A DNA stretch of 64,000 nt from contig JAUJOZ010000011.1 in NCBI GenBank assembly GCA_030447415.1, forward strand, positions 1 to 64,000. The letters are read 5' to 3'. Shown here in pieces: positions 20,544 through 31,541 of this stretch. The translations under genes and the position numbers were made by a program. The notes beneath the pieces were generated by a model. That model saw nothing but the letters and a program-made list of their open reading frames with translations, did no database searches and was not told the DNA's origin. Source of the stretch: Thermomicrobiales bacterium (lineage in GTDB: Bacteria; Chloroflexota; Chloroflexia; Thermomicrobiales; UBA6265). Position 1 is the stretch's first letter. Each line of letters starts with the position of its first letter.

Positions 20544-21113
20544 GCCCGCCCTCCTTGCTTCCCGTGCCCGGCCCGTGTCCCGTGGTTCCTGGTTCTGGTT
20601 GATCGACCCGCCGTCGTGGTCGGGCGGTTGTCGAAGCTCCGGCCCGTCGTCCTCCGGTGCCCGTATTGTGGGCCGGACCCCAGAGGCGGTCAAGGCATCG
20701 GCTCCGCAAGCGGAATGGATGCACGTCGAGACCGGCACGGCCGAGGTTCCTGGACGCGGCACCCCAGGTCCACCCGCGATGCCTCACTTGCGCGTCGTCA
20801 TCGCCTTGCCGGGTCGAAACCAGGAACGACAACGTGCTCAACCGCCTGCCGTCCTCCTCCCGGGCGTCCTCCGCGCCGACTTCCTCGTACAGCGACACGG
20901 CGTTCCCAGGGCATCGCGTGGCGTCAAGAGCGACGCTCGGGCAGCCACGCGGCGGAGTCACAGACCCGCTGACGTAACCCGTTCGTCCCGACTGGCGAGA
21001 GCCGTGACCAAACCGTGACACACCCGCCGCACGCTCGCGGCACTTGCCGCCTACTCTGAGGATGTGCACGGGGATACCACCCGCCGCCGCCGGACCGAAA
21101 GAGCGCACCGCCA

Positions 21114-21316
21114 TGAATCACCATCCCACGCTCACGTACCTCGTCGGCGCGGCCCGCCAGCGGGATTTTCTCGCGGGGGCCGAGCACTACCGCCGGGCCG
21201 GGTACGGCCGCACGCGCCGCCTTCCGGCCGTGACGGTCCCCGTCGCGCTCCGCTGGCCTGTCCGAATGACCACGCCTCGCGCCGGCGGTCGCCTCCAACC
21301 AGCTGATTCACTCTAA
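21114..21316 (+). CDS. Small hypothetical protein
   Basis: MNHHPTLTYLVGAARQRDFLAGAEHYRRAGYGR...; short, weak support. Confidence 0.3.
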
Positions 21317-21487
21317 TGGCCGCTCGCCCACTTCTTGCCCGCGCCGCCGTTCCGGGCGCGTAGCGACCCCTCCCTCCCCTCCCTTCCCTGGAGGCCGCGC
21401 AGCCCTCACCGGCGCGCGGCCTCCACCGTTGTCCTCCGCCACCTACCCGCGTCACCGGTCATCGGACCACGTCGCAGGACACACGAA

Positions 21488-21511
21488 GGGCCGGTGCTTC
21501 CACACCGGCCC
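21488..21511 (-). terminator. Stem-loop downstream of tRNA
   Basis: GGGCCGGTG-CTTCCA-CACCGGCCC, perfect 9-bp stem. Confidence 0.5.
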
Positions 21512-21530
21512 GTCTGTCTGCTGCGTTCGG

Positions 21531-21604
21531 TGGGCGCGACAGGACTCGAACCTGTGACCTCGCGGATGTGAACCGCGCGCTCTAACCAACTGAGCTACGC
21601 GCCC
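21531..21604 (-). tRNA. tRNA-Val(CAC)
   Basis: Minus strand GGGCGCGTAGCTCAGTTGGTTAGAGCGCGCGGTTCACATCCGCGAGGTCACAGGTTCGAGTCCTGTCGCGCCCA folds as a cloverleaf; anticodon loop TTCACAT. TATACT -10 box at 21617-21622. Confidence 0.96.
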
Positions 21605-21647
21605 TCTGGAGGCCGGAGTATAGCAGTTTCCCGGCGGGGAATGCGGT

Positions 21648-22098
21648 TCACGCGCCGCCGTCCGGGAGGAGCGCGACGCACTCTACCTCGACCAAGACGC
21701 CGAGCGGCAGCCGTGCAACCTGGACGGTGCTCCGCGCCGGCGGTGACCCCTCGAACGACCGACCGTAGACCTCGTTGAACGCCGGGAAGTCGTCCATGTT
21801 CGCCAGAAAGCAGGTGGTCTTCGTCACCCGGTCGAAGCCCGATCCGGCGGCCGTCAGGATTGCGCCGAGGTTGCGCATCACCTGCTCCGTCTGGGCCGTG
21901 ATGCCACCCGGGACCACTTGCTTCGTCGCCGGGTCGAGCGGGATCTGGCCGGCCGTGAACAGAAAGCCATTCGCTTTGATTGCCTGCGAGTAGGGGCCGA
22001 TTGCCGCCGGGGCGTGCTCGGTGGCGACGGCTTCCAGGGCCGATCGAGCCGGGTCCGCGCCCAAGGGTCGCCTCCTTCCGTCCGTGCTCGCCACGCCG
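21648..22098 (-). CDS. RidA family (enamine/imine deaminase) protein
   Basis: PAAIGPYSQAIKANGFLFTAGQIPLDPATKQVVPGGITAQTEQVMRNLGAIL...; exact start uncertain. Confidence 0.9.
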
Positions 22099-22343
22099 GC
22101 GCCGCGTCGGTCGCGGCGCATCGGCGGATGTCCCGACCACGCGGTCGTTCCATGGCCGGGGTCGCGGCAGTCTAGCAACGTCGCGTCATCGCGGCAAAGC
22201 CACCCCTCCCCAGTTGGTAATAGGGGCGATACCCCGCCGCCTCACCACTCGCGGAACCGGCCGTCGCGCCACCGCGGCGGTGTACGAGCGCCGTCCGCTA
22301 TACGGGACCCGCTCCAATCACCTTCGTCCGCTTGGGAGACGGC

Positions 22344-24567
22344 ATGGCCGCCACCGCCCGCCTCGATCTGGATCATGGTTTCCCGGCGCCCAGCACCGGC
22401 GGGCAACGCGCGGCCGCTAGGGTCGCCCGCGCGGACACCGCGGCCTTCTTCGTCGTGGCGGTGTTCGTTCTCGCCGGGGCGGTGGGTCTCGGACTCTACG
22501 CCTCCGCCCACGCCGACCGGATCTACGAAGGCGTCGAAGTCGCCGGGGTTCGCGTCGGCGGCATGACGCAGGCAGAGGCTCGCGCCGCACTCGAGGCCAG
22601 GTTCGCCGACCACGCCGCGCGGCCCCTCAGCGTGGTGGCCGGCGACCACGTCTTCGGCGTCGCCCCGGGGACGCCGGTGCGTCGCTGGATGGCGTGGAAT
22701 CCACCCGCGCCGCGTTCGATTTCGGCCGCTCTGGCTCACTCTGGCAGCGCTCCCGAGCGTGGGCTCGCGGTCTGCTCGGCGTGGTGCCGATTGAGCCGCG
22801 GGTCAATGTCGACGCGGCCCGTATCGACGAGCGCCTGCGCGGCATCGCCTCCGCAATCGTGCGCGCTCCGGCCGACGCCTACGTCACCATGGAGGACGGC
22901 GAGCCGGCCCTCGTGCCGGACGTGCCGGGCATTGCGCTCGACCTCGGCAACAGTCGCGTCGCGCTTTCCGCGCGCATGCAAGCCCTCGACACCGAGCCGG
23001 TGACGCTGGTGACACGCTCCGTGCCCGCCTTCGTGCCGGCCCCCGCGCTCGCTGCCGGACTTCCGCACGCGCGGGAGGCGGTCGGGGCTCCCTTGGTCCT
23101 CGCCGCCGACGAGGAAGCATGGACTGTCACCGAGGAGGATCTGGGGCGGATCATCGCCGTCCGGCCAGGAGAGTCGGGAGTCACGATCGACCGGGAGCCG
23201 GCGAGGGCCCTCGTCGCGGGACTCGCCGGGCGGATCGACCGCCCGGCCGCCGACGCTGGGCTCACCGTGGACGCGACCGGTGCCTTCACCGACGTGCCCC
23301 AGGTCGACGCCGCCCGGGTCGAAGTCGAGACCACCACGGACGCCGTCGTCGATGCACTCGCGGCCGGCTAGCACGACGTCGCGCTCATCGTCGAGCGGGC
23401 GTCGCCGGCCATCACGGACGAGCAGGCCGCGGCGGCGGAGACGCTCGTCGCGGATGGTCTAATGGTCACCTGGCACGGCGGCGCCGCGCTTCTGGGCCGG
23501 AGCGACCTGGTCTGGGCGCTGACGATCAGCCCGCACCCGGGCGAAGCCGAGCCGTTTGTCTTCGGCCTGGACCGGGACGTCCTCGCCAAGCTGCTCACCC
23601 CGGTCGCCGACCAGATCTGCGTCCCGGCGGTCAACGCGCGCTTCCGCCTCAGAGACGGCGAGATCACCATCGCCGCCGAGGCGACGGAGGGTCGGGAGCT
23701 CGACGTGGCGTCGGCGATCCAGGCGGTGGCCGCCGCGGTGATGGCGGGAAGGACGGGATCAAGCTTCCGGTGGAGCGCTTGGAACCGAAGTTCACCGCCT
23801 CCGACCCGGGAAAGACCGGACTCGGCGACGATGTGATCGCGGACGCCTCGATCGGCTACGCCGGATCGCGGGAGCCCCGGCGCCAGAATGTCGAGCGCGC
23901 CGCCGAGTTGGAGGACGGCTGGCTCGTGCCGCCGGGGGGCGTCTTCTTCTATGTCGAGAACGTCGGCCGCGTCGACCGGGGCAACGGATTCGAGACCCGC
24001 TTCGGCATCGTCGCCGACGAGGCCGGCGCCGTCACCACGGCGCCGGTGATCGGCGGCGGCATCTGCCAGGTTTCGACGACCATCTTCCAGGCGGCGTTCT
24101 GGGCAGGGATGCCAATCGTGGAGCGCTATCAGCACCCCTCCTGGGTGACCGGCTACGGCTACCCGCCCCGGGGGATACAGGGCCCGGATGCGATGGTCAA
24201 CATCGAGGAGGACGGGGCCCTCGACATGAAGTTCGAGAACGCGGCCGGCGATTGGTTCGACGTCGTGGTCGTCGCCGACGGAGAAACGTTGAGCTCCTGG
24301 ATCGTCGGTCGCGACCCGGGGTGGGACGTCGCGGTCGACGGCCCGGAGATCGCCACCATCGTTCCCAAGGACGAGAAGATGGTCTACACCGACTCGTCGG
24401 AGCTGACCGAGGGCGAAGCGCTGCAGGTCGAGACGGCCCAAGACGGGTTCGACGAGGAGATCAACCGGACGGTCACGAGGGACTGCGAGGTGATCGACGA
24501 GTTGACCTCGACCAGCTCCTTCGCGCCGGCTCGCAACATGACCCTCCGCGGCACCGACGACAGGTAG
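22344..24567 (+). pseudogene. VanW-family / peptidoglycan-binding-4-like protein, two frameshifts plus in-frame TAG
   Basis: YEGVEVAGVRVGGMTQAEARAAL in frame 1; next segment in another frame with TAG at 23369-23371; VanW core GGGICQVSTTIFQAAFWAGMPIVERYQHPSWVTGYG in a third. Confidence 0.85.
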
Positions 24568-24751
24568 GCGCTCCTCCCCGTCGCTTGACGCGTCGCGAAG
24601 CGACCGCGTACAGTCCGGCTCGGCCGGCGCCCCCGCGCTCCTCGCGCGACCTGCACACCGCCGGCGGTGGTCGCCTGTGCTCCCGATATTGTCCCCATTC
24701 CGACCACCACCCCACACCGAACCCGTTCGCACCCGCGCAGAAAGGACACCC

Positions 24752-26023
24752 ATGGCACGTTCCGGTTTCGATGCTGGCCACCGGTCGTTCGGCTCACGCC
24801 AGGCTTGGCCAATTGACCGTCGGCTGCTGGCGGTCGGCTTGCTGGCGGGGGCCGCGGTCGGCACTTGGGCGGGGGGCAAGGCACGGACGTTCGCCGCCCG
24901 AGAGCGCCCGAACACCCTGATCGATTGGGAGCAGGCGCGCGGCATCGCGGTCAACATGAATCGCGGGGCGGCTCTGACCGCGACCGAACGGGCGCGCCTC
25001 GACGCCTACTATCGAGACCTCGTCCAGCGCTGCCTGCCGATCGTCTCGGCCTACACCAGGAGCGAGCTGCCGCCGACGCTGGAGCGAACCTACGCCTTCG
25101 ACCGCGTGGACTGGATCCACGCCAACCTCGAGGCGTTCGAGCGAATGTTCGCGCCTCTGGAAGCGCTCAACCCGACGACCGAAGGGCGAACCTCCGTCGC
25201 GGCCGTGCTGTGGGGCGGCGTCAACCAGACGGTGGTGAGCGCCGAGCTGGGCCTGCTCCTCGGTTACCTGGCACGGCGGGTGCTGGGGCAGTACGACCTG
25301 GCGCTCCTCGGCCGGGAGCCGGTCACGAGCGGCAAGCTCTACTACGTGGAGCCGAACATCCGCGCCGTGGAGCGCGCGCTTGGCCTACCGACCGAGGACT
25401 TCCGGATGTGGCTGGCGCTCCACGAGACGACGCACGCCTTCGAGTTCGAGGCGCACCCCTGGCTGCGCGATCACTTCAATGGCCTGCTCGAACGCTACTT
25501 CGAGTTCCTCAAGCAGGACGCCGAGCATCTGCGCCAGGGCGGCGTCCGCGGGCTTCGTGTCTTCATCGATCGCGCCCGCACCCGAGAGAAGGGAGAAGAC
25601 GGGCAGAGCTGGCTTGAGGCGTTGATGACGCCCGACCAGCGCGCCCTCTTCAACCAGATGCAGGCGACGATGTGCATGGTCGAGGGCTACTCCAACCACG
25701 TCATGAACGCGGTGGGACGGGACCTGCTGGCGACGTACGAGACGATCTCGCGCAAATTCGAGCAGCGGCAGCGGCAGCGCACCTTCGCTGAGCAACTCTT
25801 CGCCCGCCTGACTGGGCTCGACGTCAAGCTGGAGCAGTACCGCCTGGGCGAGGCCTTCATCAACAGGGTGGTGGACGAGCGCGGCCACGACTTTGCCCGT
25901 CGCATCTGGGACGGCCCTGAGTTCCTGCCCACGATGGATGAGATCCGCCACCCCGAGCGCTGGCTGACACGGATGGACGGACGAACGGCGTCGCTGGCGG
26001 CGGGGACGGCGACAGCCGGGTAA
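24752..26023 (+). CDS. Zinc-dependent metalloprotease / DUF2342 (F420-biosynthesis-associated) family
   Basis: WLALHETTHAFEFEAHPWLRDHFNGLLERYF; VEGYSNHVMNAVGRDLL. Confidence 0.75.
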   Translation: MARSGFDAGHRSFGSRQAWPIDRRLLAVGLLAGAAVGTWAGGKARTFAARERPNTLIDWEQARGIAVNMNRGAALTATERARLDAYYRDLVQRCLPIVSAYTRSELPPTLERTYAFDRVDWIHANLEAFERMFAPLEALNPTTEGRTSVAAVLWGGVNQTVVSAELGLLLGYLARRVLGQYDLALLGREPVTSGKLYYVEPNIRAVERALGLPTEDFRMWLALHETTHAFEFEAHPWLRDHFNGLLERYFEFLKQDAEHLRQGGVRGLRVFIDRARTREKGEDGQSWLEALMTPDQRALFNQMQATMCMVEGYSNHVMNAVGRDLLATYETISRKFEQRQRQRTFAEQLFARLTGLDVKLEQYRLGEAFINRVVDERGHDFARRIWDGPEFLPTMDEIRHPERWLTRMDGRTASLAAGTATAG

Positions 26024-26208
26024 GACCGATTGGGACCGACGGTCGGGTTGCCCTAAGAGGTCGATCTGTGCTCTCCCCCGGCGGGCGATGGCGAGGCGCC
26101 GTCGCCCAAGACAGCGACGAATAGTTCGGCGACGTTGGGACGAGTATGGACCGTCGGTGTCGGCCGGGCGGAGCAGTTTTGGGCCACTCCACGGGACGGC
26201 ACAGGTCG

Positions 26209-26862
26209 GTCCTCGACGACGTACCAACGCTCCCGCCGATCGGGCGTGTCTTCGACACCGACCGTGAAGCAGCCTTCCATGCCCTCTGCGACGATGTCGC
26301 CGCGTGCCGGCGCTGCCTCGGCATGGAGGGCCGACGCCGCGTCCTTTCCCCAGCGAACGGGCGACCGGGTGCACGGGTCATGTTCGTGGCGGAGGCGCCG
26401 GGACGCCGGGGCGGGGAGCGGACTGGCGTGCCGCTGTCCGGAGACCGCAGTGGCGCACGCTTCGAGGCGCTCCTTGCCGCGGTCGGCTGGACGCGGGCCG
26501 ATGTCTTCGTCACCAACGCCGTGCTCTGCAACCCAAGGACGTCCGACGGGCAACGGAACCGACCCCCTACCCGCGCCGAGACCGCGGCTTGCGCCGACCA
26601 CCTGCGCGACCAGATCGATGTCGTTGACCCGCTCGTCGTCGCTCCGCTGGGGACGGTCGCCCTGGCAGCGCTCGGCCGGCTCGTCTCGCACGGCCTCACC
26701 CTGCGGGCCGATGGCGGTCGCCCCGTCGCGTGGCAGGGACGCCGGCTCTTTCCGCTCTACCACCCGGGCGATCGCGCCCTCCTCCACCGCGGGTTCGAGG
26801 CGCAGTTGGCGGACGCCCGGGCCTTGCGCCGGTTCGTCGAGGAGCTCGACGCCAAGCGCTAG
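26209..26862 (+). CDS. Uracil-DNA glycosylase family 4/5-like protein (start approximate)
   Basis: DDVAACRRCLGMEGRRRVL, ARVMFVAEAPGRRGGERTGVPLSGDRSG, DVFVTNAVLCNPR, LFPLYHPGDRALLH. Confidence 0.88.
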   Translation, partial: VLDDVPTLPPIGRVFDTDREAAFHALCDDVAACRRCLGMEGRRRVLSPANGRPGARVMFVAEAPGRRGGERTGVPLSGDRSGARFEALLAAVGWTRADVFVTNAVLCNPRTSDGQRNRPPTRAETAACADHLRDQIDVVDPLVVAPLGTVALAALGRLVSHGLTLRADGGRPVAWQGRRLFPLYHPGDRALLHRGFEAQLADARALRRFVEELDAKR

Positions 26863-26876
26863 ATCGCCTTGAATTC

Positions 26877-28195
26877 TTATGGGACCTCAGTCACGGGGGC
26901 CGTCCCTTCATCCACCGTGGGAACCACCTCCCGCGCTCCACGCACCGGCGACCGCATGAGCCAGAGCACGCCCAGTAAGCCGCCCATTGCACCGATCAGG
27001 ATCGTCGGCCGCAGGCCGATCGCCTCTCCAAGCAACCCACCGGCAACTGCACCGACGAGGAGGGCGCCGAACTCGATGAAGCGCATCGTCGCGTTCACCC
27101 GGCCCTGAAAGGCGTCCGCAGTCATCGCTTGGCGCAGGCTTATCTGGGTGATGTCGAAGGCGGTCATCGCCGGGTCGAGCGTCAGCTGCTGACCCACCAA
27201 GAACGCGACGACAACAGTGGTAGCGGTGGCGACGCCCGCGAGCGGGACGAAGAGCTGCCCGATGGTCGCCACGACCAGCGCTCCGACCAGCGTTGGCCCG
27301 ACGCCCCACCGCCGCGTCGCCGGTCCTGCCACAACCGCGCCGAGCAGGGAACTCACCCCACCGACGGCAAAAATCATTCCTTGCACACCCGGGTCGAGGC
27401 CGAGATCCCGGGTGAGGTAGAGCACAAAGACGGTGCCCACGATCCGGAGACCGACGTACCAGGTGAAGTTGCAGATCGCGAGCGCGCGCAGCGTCGCGTT
27501 CCCCCACACGAGTTGCAGCCCCTCGAGGGCATCCCGCCACACCGCTTCTCGCTTCTCGGAGCGCGCCGGCAGTGGCTCCGGGGCGCGGATGCGGGCCACG
27601 AACAGGGCGGAGACCAAGAACGTGGCGGCGTCGATCAAAATGGCCAGCGGTGCGGTCAGCCACTGCACCAACCAGCCGCCCGAGCCAAATGCAGCGACCT
27701 CGGCTACGGACCCGCTCGCCGCAAGCTTGCTGTTCCCCTCGACGAGCTCCTCCCGTCGGACGAGCGCGGGAAGGTACGACTGGTACGCCACGTCGAAGAA
27801 CGCCGTCAGGACGCTGGTCAGCGCGCCCACCACGTAGAGCAGTTCCAGCGTGAGCACGTCGAGCAGCGAGGCGAGCGGGATCAGGGCTAGGAGCATCGCG
27901 CGTCCGAGGTCCGTCCCAACCAGGATCGGACGGCGGGGAAGGCGATCCACCCAGACTCCGGCAACGAGCCCGACCGCGAACCCCGGGATCAGCTCGGCGA
28001 GTGCCAGCAGGCTCAGCTCGAACGGCGTCGCGTCGAGGAGGAGGATGGCCGCAAGGGCAGTGCCGTGCGCGTGACCAGGGAGCCGAAGACGGAAATCGCC
28101 GACCCGGCCCACAGCTTGAGGAAGTCGGGGTGCCGCCACAGGCCGCGAAAACGACGCTGGAGAAGGACGTGGAGGAGTGGCGGCACAGGCATCAT
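26877..28195 (-). pseudogene. MFS transporter with N-terminal frameshift
   Basis: RHPDFLKLWAGSAISVFGSLVTRTALP in one frame continues as AAILLLDATPFELSLLALAELIPGFAVGLVAGVWVDRLPRRP in another, near 28048-28066. Confidence 0.75.
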
Positions 28196-28295
28196 CGTGG
28201 TGGTAGGCGGCGGGCGGCGGACGTCGTCCGCGAGAGGGATGCCTCGCCCCTACCCACGGACGGCGGCGTAAAGGATTTTCGAGACTCGGACTATC

Positions 28296-29843
28296 CTAAT
28301 GGCGAAAGTGCCGCGTCCCCGTGAAGATCATCGCCAGCCCCGCGGCGTCCGCGGCGGCGATGACTTCAGCGTCGCGAATGGAGCCGCCCGGCTGGATCAC
28401 GGAGGACACGCCAGCCGTGGCGGCGGCCTCCACCCCGTCGGCGAAGGGGAAGAATGCGTCGCTCGCGAGCGCGGCACCGACGGCACGTCCACCCGCCTTC
28501 CGCGCCGCGATCCCGACGCTTTCCAGCCGATTCGGCTGGCCGCTCCCGACACCGATCACGGCCCGGTCCTTGACCAGGACGATGGCGTTGGACTTGACGT
28601 GGCGCGCCGTCTCCCAGCCGAAGCGCAGATCCTCCCACTCCGTACTCGAAGGTGCCCGGCGGCTCACCACCCGCCACCTCACCGGATCATCCACGCCGCC
28701 GTCGTCCTGGACCAGCAATCCACCGGCCAACGGCCGGATGTCCCAGGCCGGCCGGGCGTCACCAACCCTGGGTGCGGCGAGTTCCAGGAGCCGGAGTTGC
28801 TTCTTGCGGCCGAGCACCTCCCGCGCCTCAGGGGTGAAGCCGGGCGCGATGACCACCTCGAAGAAGACCTCGGCCATCCGGTCCGCGGTGTCGCGCCCAA
28901 CCGGACGGTTGAGGGCGACGATGCCGCCGAAGGCCGAAACCGGGTCGCCCGCGAGCGCGGCGGCAAAGGCATCAGCGAGCCCGTCGCGGCTTGCCAGGCC
29001 ACAGGGAATGGTGTGCTTGACGACGGCAACGGTCGGGTCGGCGAACGCCTGAATCGCGCCCCACGCCGCGTCGGCATCCAGGAGGTTGTTGAATGAGAGT
29101 TCCTTGCCGGCGAGTTGGACCGCGTCCAGCACCCCGACCGGGGGCGATCCCGCGACCAAGCGCCGATACGCTGCACCGCGCTGCTGTGGATTCTCGCCGT
29201 AGCGCAGGTCCTGCACCTTCCGTGCGGCGACGGTCAGCTCATCCGGAAACGATGCGTCCAGCCCGTGCCGCAGGTACTCGGCGACGACGGTATCGTAGGC
29301 CGCGACGTGGGCGAACGCCTTTGCGGCAAGCGAGCGCCGACGCTCCAGCGCCATGCCGCCCCCGCCCAATTGATCGAGGACCGGGGCATAGTCGGTGGGA
29401 TCGGTGAGGACCGTGACCGCCTGAAAGTTCTTCGCGGCGGCGCGAATCATCGCCGGCCCGCCAATGTCGATCTGCTCCACCGCGTCCGGCAACGCCACCG
29501 CCGGGTCGCGGACCGTGGCCGCGAATGGGTACAGATTGGCGGCGACGAGGTCGATCGGCGTGATCCGGTGCCGGTCGAGCTCCGCTAAATGCACCGGATC
29601 GTCACGCCGGGCGAGCAGCCCCCCGTGGATCGCCGGGTGAAGCGTCTTGACCCGCCCGTCGAGGATCTCCGGGGACTCGGTCACCTCGGTCACAGGGGTG
29701 ACTGGAACCCCTGCGCCGGCGATTTCCCGCAGGGTGCCGCCCGTTGAAATGACCTGCCAGCCGAGACCGACGAGTCCCCGCGCCAAATCGGCGACACCCG
29801 TCTTGTCGTAGACGCTGAGCAGCGCCCGCATGGACCGGGACAT
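28296..29843 (-). CDS. purH: Bifunctional AICAR formyltransferase / IMP cyclohydrolase
   Basis: MRALLSVYDKTGVADLARGL...STGGTLREIAGAGVPVTPVTEVTESPEILDGRVKTLHPAIHGGLLARR; C-terminal IQPGGSIRDAEVIAAADAAGLAMIFTGTRHFRH. Confidence 0.97.
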   Translation of the reverse strand: MSRSMRALLSVYDKTGVADLARGLVGLGWQVISTGGTLREIAGAGVPVTPVTEVTESPEILDGRVKTLHPAIHGGLLARRDDPVHLAELDRHRITPIDLVAANLYPFAATVRDPAVALPDAVEQIDIGGPAMIRAAAKNFQAVTVLTDPTDYAPVLDQLGGGGMALERRRSLAAKAFAHVAAYDTVVAEYLRHGLDASFPDELTVAARKVQDLRYGENPQQRGAAYRRLVAGSPPVGVLDAVQLAGKELSFNNLLDADAAWGAIQAFADPTVAVVKHTIPCGLASRDGLADAFAAALAGDPVSAFGGIVALNRPVGRDTADRMAEVFFEVVIAPGFTPEAREVLGRKKQLRLLELAAPRVGDARPAWDIRPLAGGLLVQDDGGVDDPVRWRVVSRRAPSSTEWEDLRFGWETARHVKSNAIVLVKDRAVIGVGSGQPNRLESVGIAARKAGGRAVGAALASDAFFPFADGVEAAATAGVSSVIQPGGSIRDAEVIAAADAAGLAMIFTGTRHFRH

Positions 29844-30201
29844 CCTTTCGCGTGGGGCGGCGGGGACGGCGCATCGATCATACCAGAGCGATGGTGCCCG
29901 GCATCAAAGAGGAGCGGGACGCACCACCTCGCCCCGGAGAACTCGCCTCCGTCCGGTGGCGCTCCCGACCGCAAAGGGTCACCAGCCCCGGCATGGCTCG
30001 CTTCGCCGGTCATGTCGCCGGGACCTTCCCCCCTGGTTCCGGGCGATACTGCGTTGCTTCGCTGGGCTCGGGAGGGTACCGAGCCGTCCCTGACCGCGAT
30101 ACGTGCGCCCCGTGACGGCTCCGGGCGGTAAACTGCCCGCCGCAAAGGCCGCGATGGGGCGGCCACATGACGTTCCTGATGCAAGGAACCTGGAGAAGCC
30201 G

Positions 30202-31380
30202 ATGACCGCGACCACCACTACCCCGAGCATGACGTTCGAGCTCAACGACGAGCAGCGGGCGCTCCGCGATACGATCCGCGAGTTCGCCGAAAGCGAGATC
30301 GCGCCCCACGCCGGGGAGTGGGACGAACAGCACGTCTTCCCGACCGACACGATCCGTCAACTCGGCGAGTTGGGGGCGATGGGCATCGCGTTCCCCGAGG
30401 AGTACGGCGGGCTGGGCGCCGGCGCGGTCGCCCAAGCGGTCGTCGTCGAGGAGTTGGCGCGGATTGACTCCTCGGTCGCCGTGACGGTCGGCGCCAACGT
30501 CTCGCTCGGGGGCGAGCCGCTGCTGCTGTTCGGGACCGAGGAGCAGAAGCAGCGATGGCTCGTGCCGCTGGCGCGCGGTGAGCACCTGGGCGCATTTGCC
30601 TCCACCGAGCCCGGCGTCGGGTCCGACGTTCAGGCGGCGACGACCACCGCTCGGCCCGAGGGCGACGGCTGGGTTGTCAATGGCACCAAGGCCTTCATTA
30701 CCAACGCCGGCAACGACCTCAGCGCCTTCGTGATCATCACCGCCAAGACCCCGCCCGCCGACGGCGGGTCCGCCCTGAGCACCGTCATCGTCCCCATTGG
30801 AACGCCCGGATACGAGCCGCAGAAGCCGTATCGCAAACTTGGCTGGCACGCGTCCGACACGCGAGAGCTCGTCTTCCACGATTGCCGCATCGGCGGGGAT
30901 GCCGTCCTCGGGCCGCTCGGGAAGGGGGCGCGCGTCTTCCTGACGACGCTGGACGGCGGCCGCGTGGGAATCGCGGCGATGTCGGTCGGGCTGGCGCAGG
31001 GGGCGCTGGAGCAGGCCATGGCCTACGCCAAGGAGCGCGTTGCCTTCGGCGCCCCGATCGCCAAGCTGCAAGCGATCCAGCACAAGCTGGCCGACCTCAG
31101 GACCCAGATCGAGGCGGCCCGGCTGCTGACCTACCGAGCGGCGGCGCTGAAGGAGGCGGGGCGACCCTTCACCGAAGAGGCCGCCATTGCCAAGCTCTTC
31201 GCTTCCGAGGTTGCGGTGCGCGCCGCCGAGGAGAACGTGCAGATCCACGGTGGCTTTGGCTACATCGAGGAATCGGCCGTCCCCCGCTTCTACCGCGACG
31301 CCAAGATTCTCACCATTGGTGAGGGCACCAGCGAGATTCTCAAACTCGTGATTGCCCGTAGAATGGGGCTTGCGGACTAA
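30202..31380 (+). CDS. Acyl-CoA dehydrogenase
   Basis: LNDEQRALRDTIREFAESEIAPHA, AFASTEPGVGSDVQ, VQIHGGFGYIEESAVPRFYRDAKILTIGEGTSEI. Confidence 0.95.
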   Translation: MTATTTTPSMTFELNDEQRALRDTIREFAESEIAPHAGEWDEQHVFPTDTIRQLGELGAMGIAFPEEYGGLGAGAVAQAVVVEELARIDSSVAVTVGANVSLGGEPLLLFGTEEQKQRWLVPLARGEHLGAFASTEPGVGSDVQAATTTARPEGDGWVVNGTKAFITNAGNDLSAFVIITAKTPPADGGSALSTVIVPIGTPGYEPQKPYRKLGWHASDTRELVFHDCRIGGDAVLGPLGKGARVFLTTLDGGRVGIAAMSVGLAQGALEQAMAYAKERVAFGAPIAKLQAIQHKLADLRTQIEAARLLTYRAAALKEAGRPFTEEAAIAKLFASEVAVRAAEENVQIHGGFGYIEESAVPRFYRDAKILTIGEGTSEILKLVIARRMGLAD

Positions 31381-31541
31381 ACTCGATCACCGGGGACGCG
31401 AGCGGCGCCGGTCATGCCGGCTCGCCGTGTGCATGCCCACGCGAGGAGGTGCCCGAGGGGAAAACGCGCGCCAGCAACCAGGTGGCGGCGGCATTGGTGC
31501 CGACCGCCGGGTGAACACCACATGAGGGAGAACGGGGCAAC

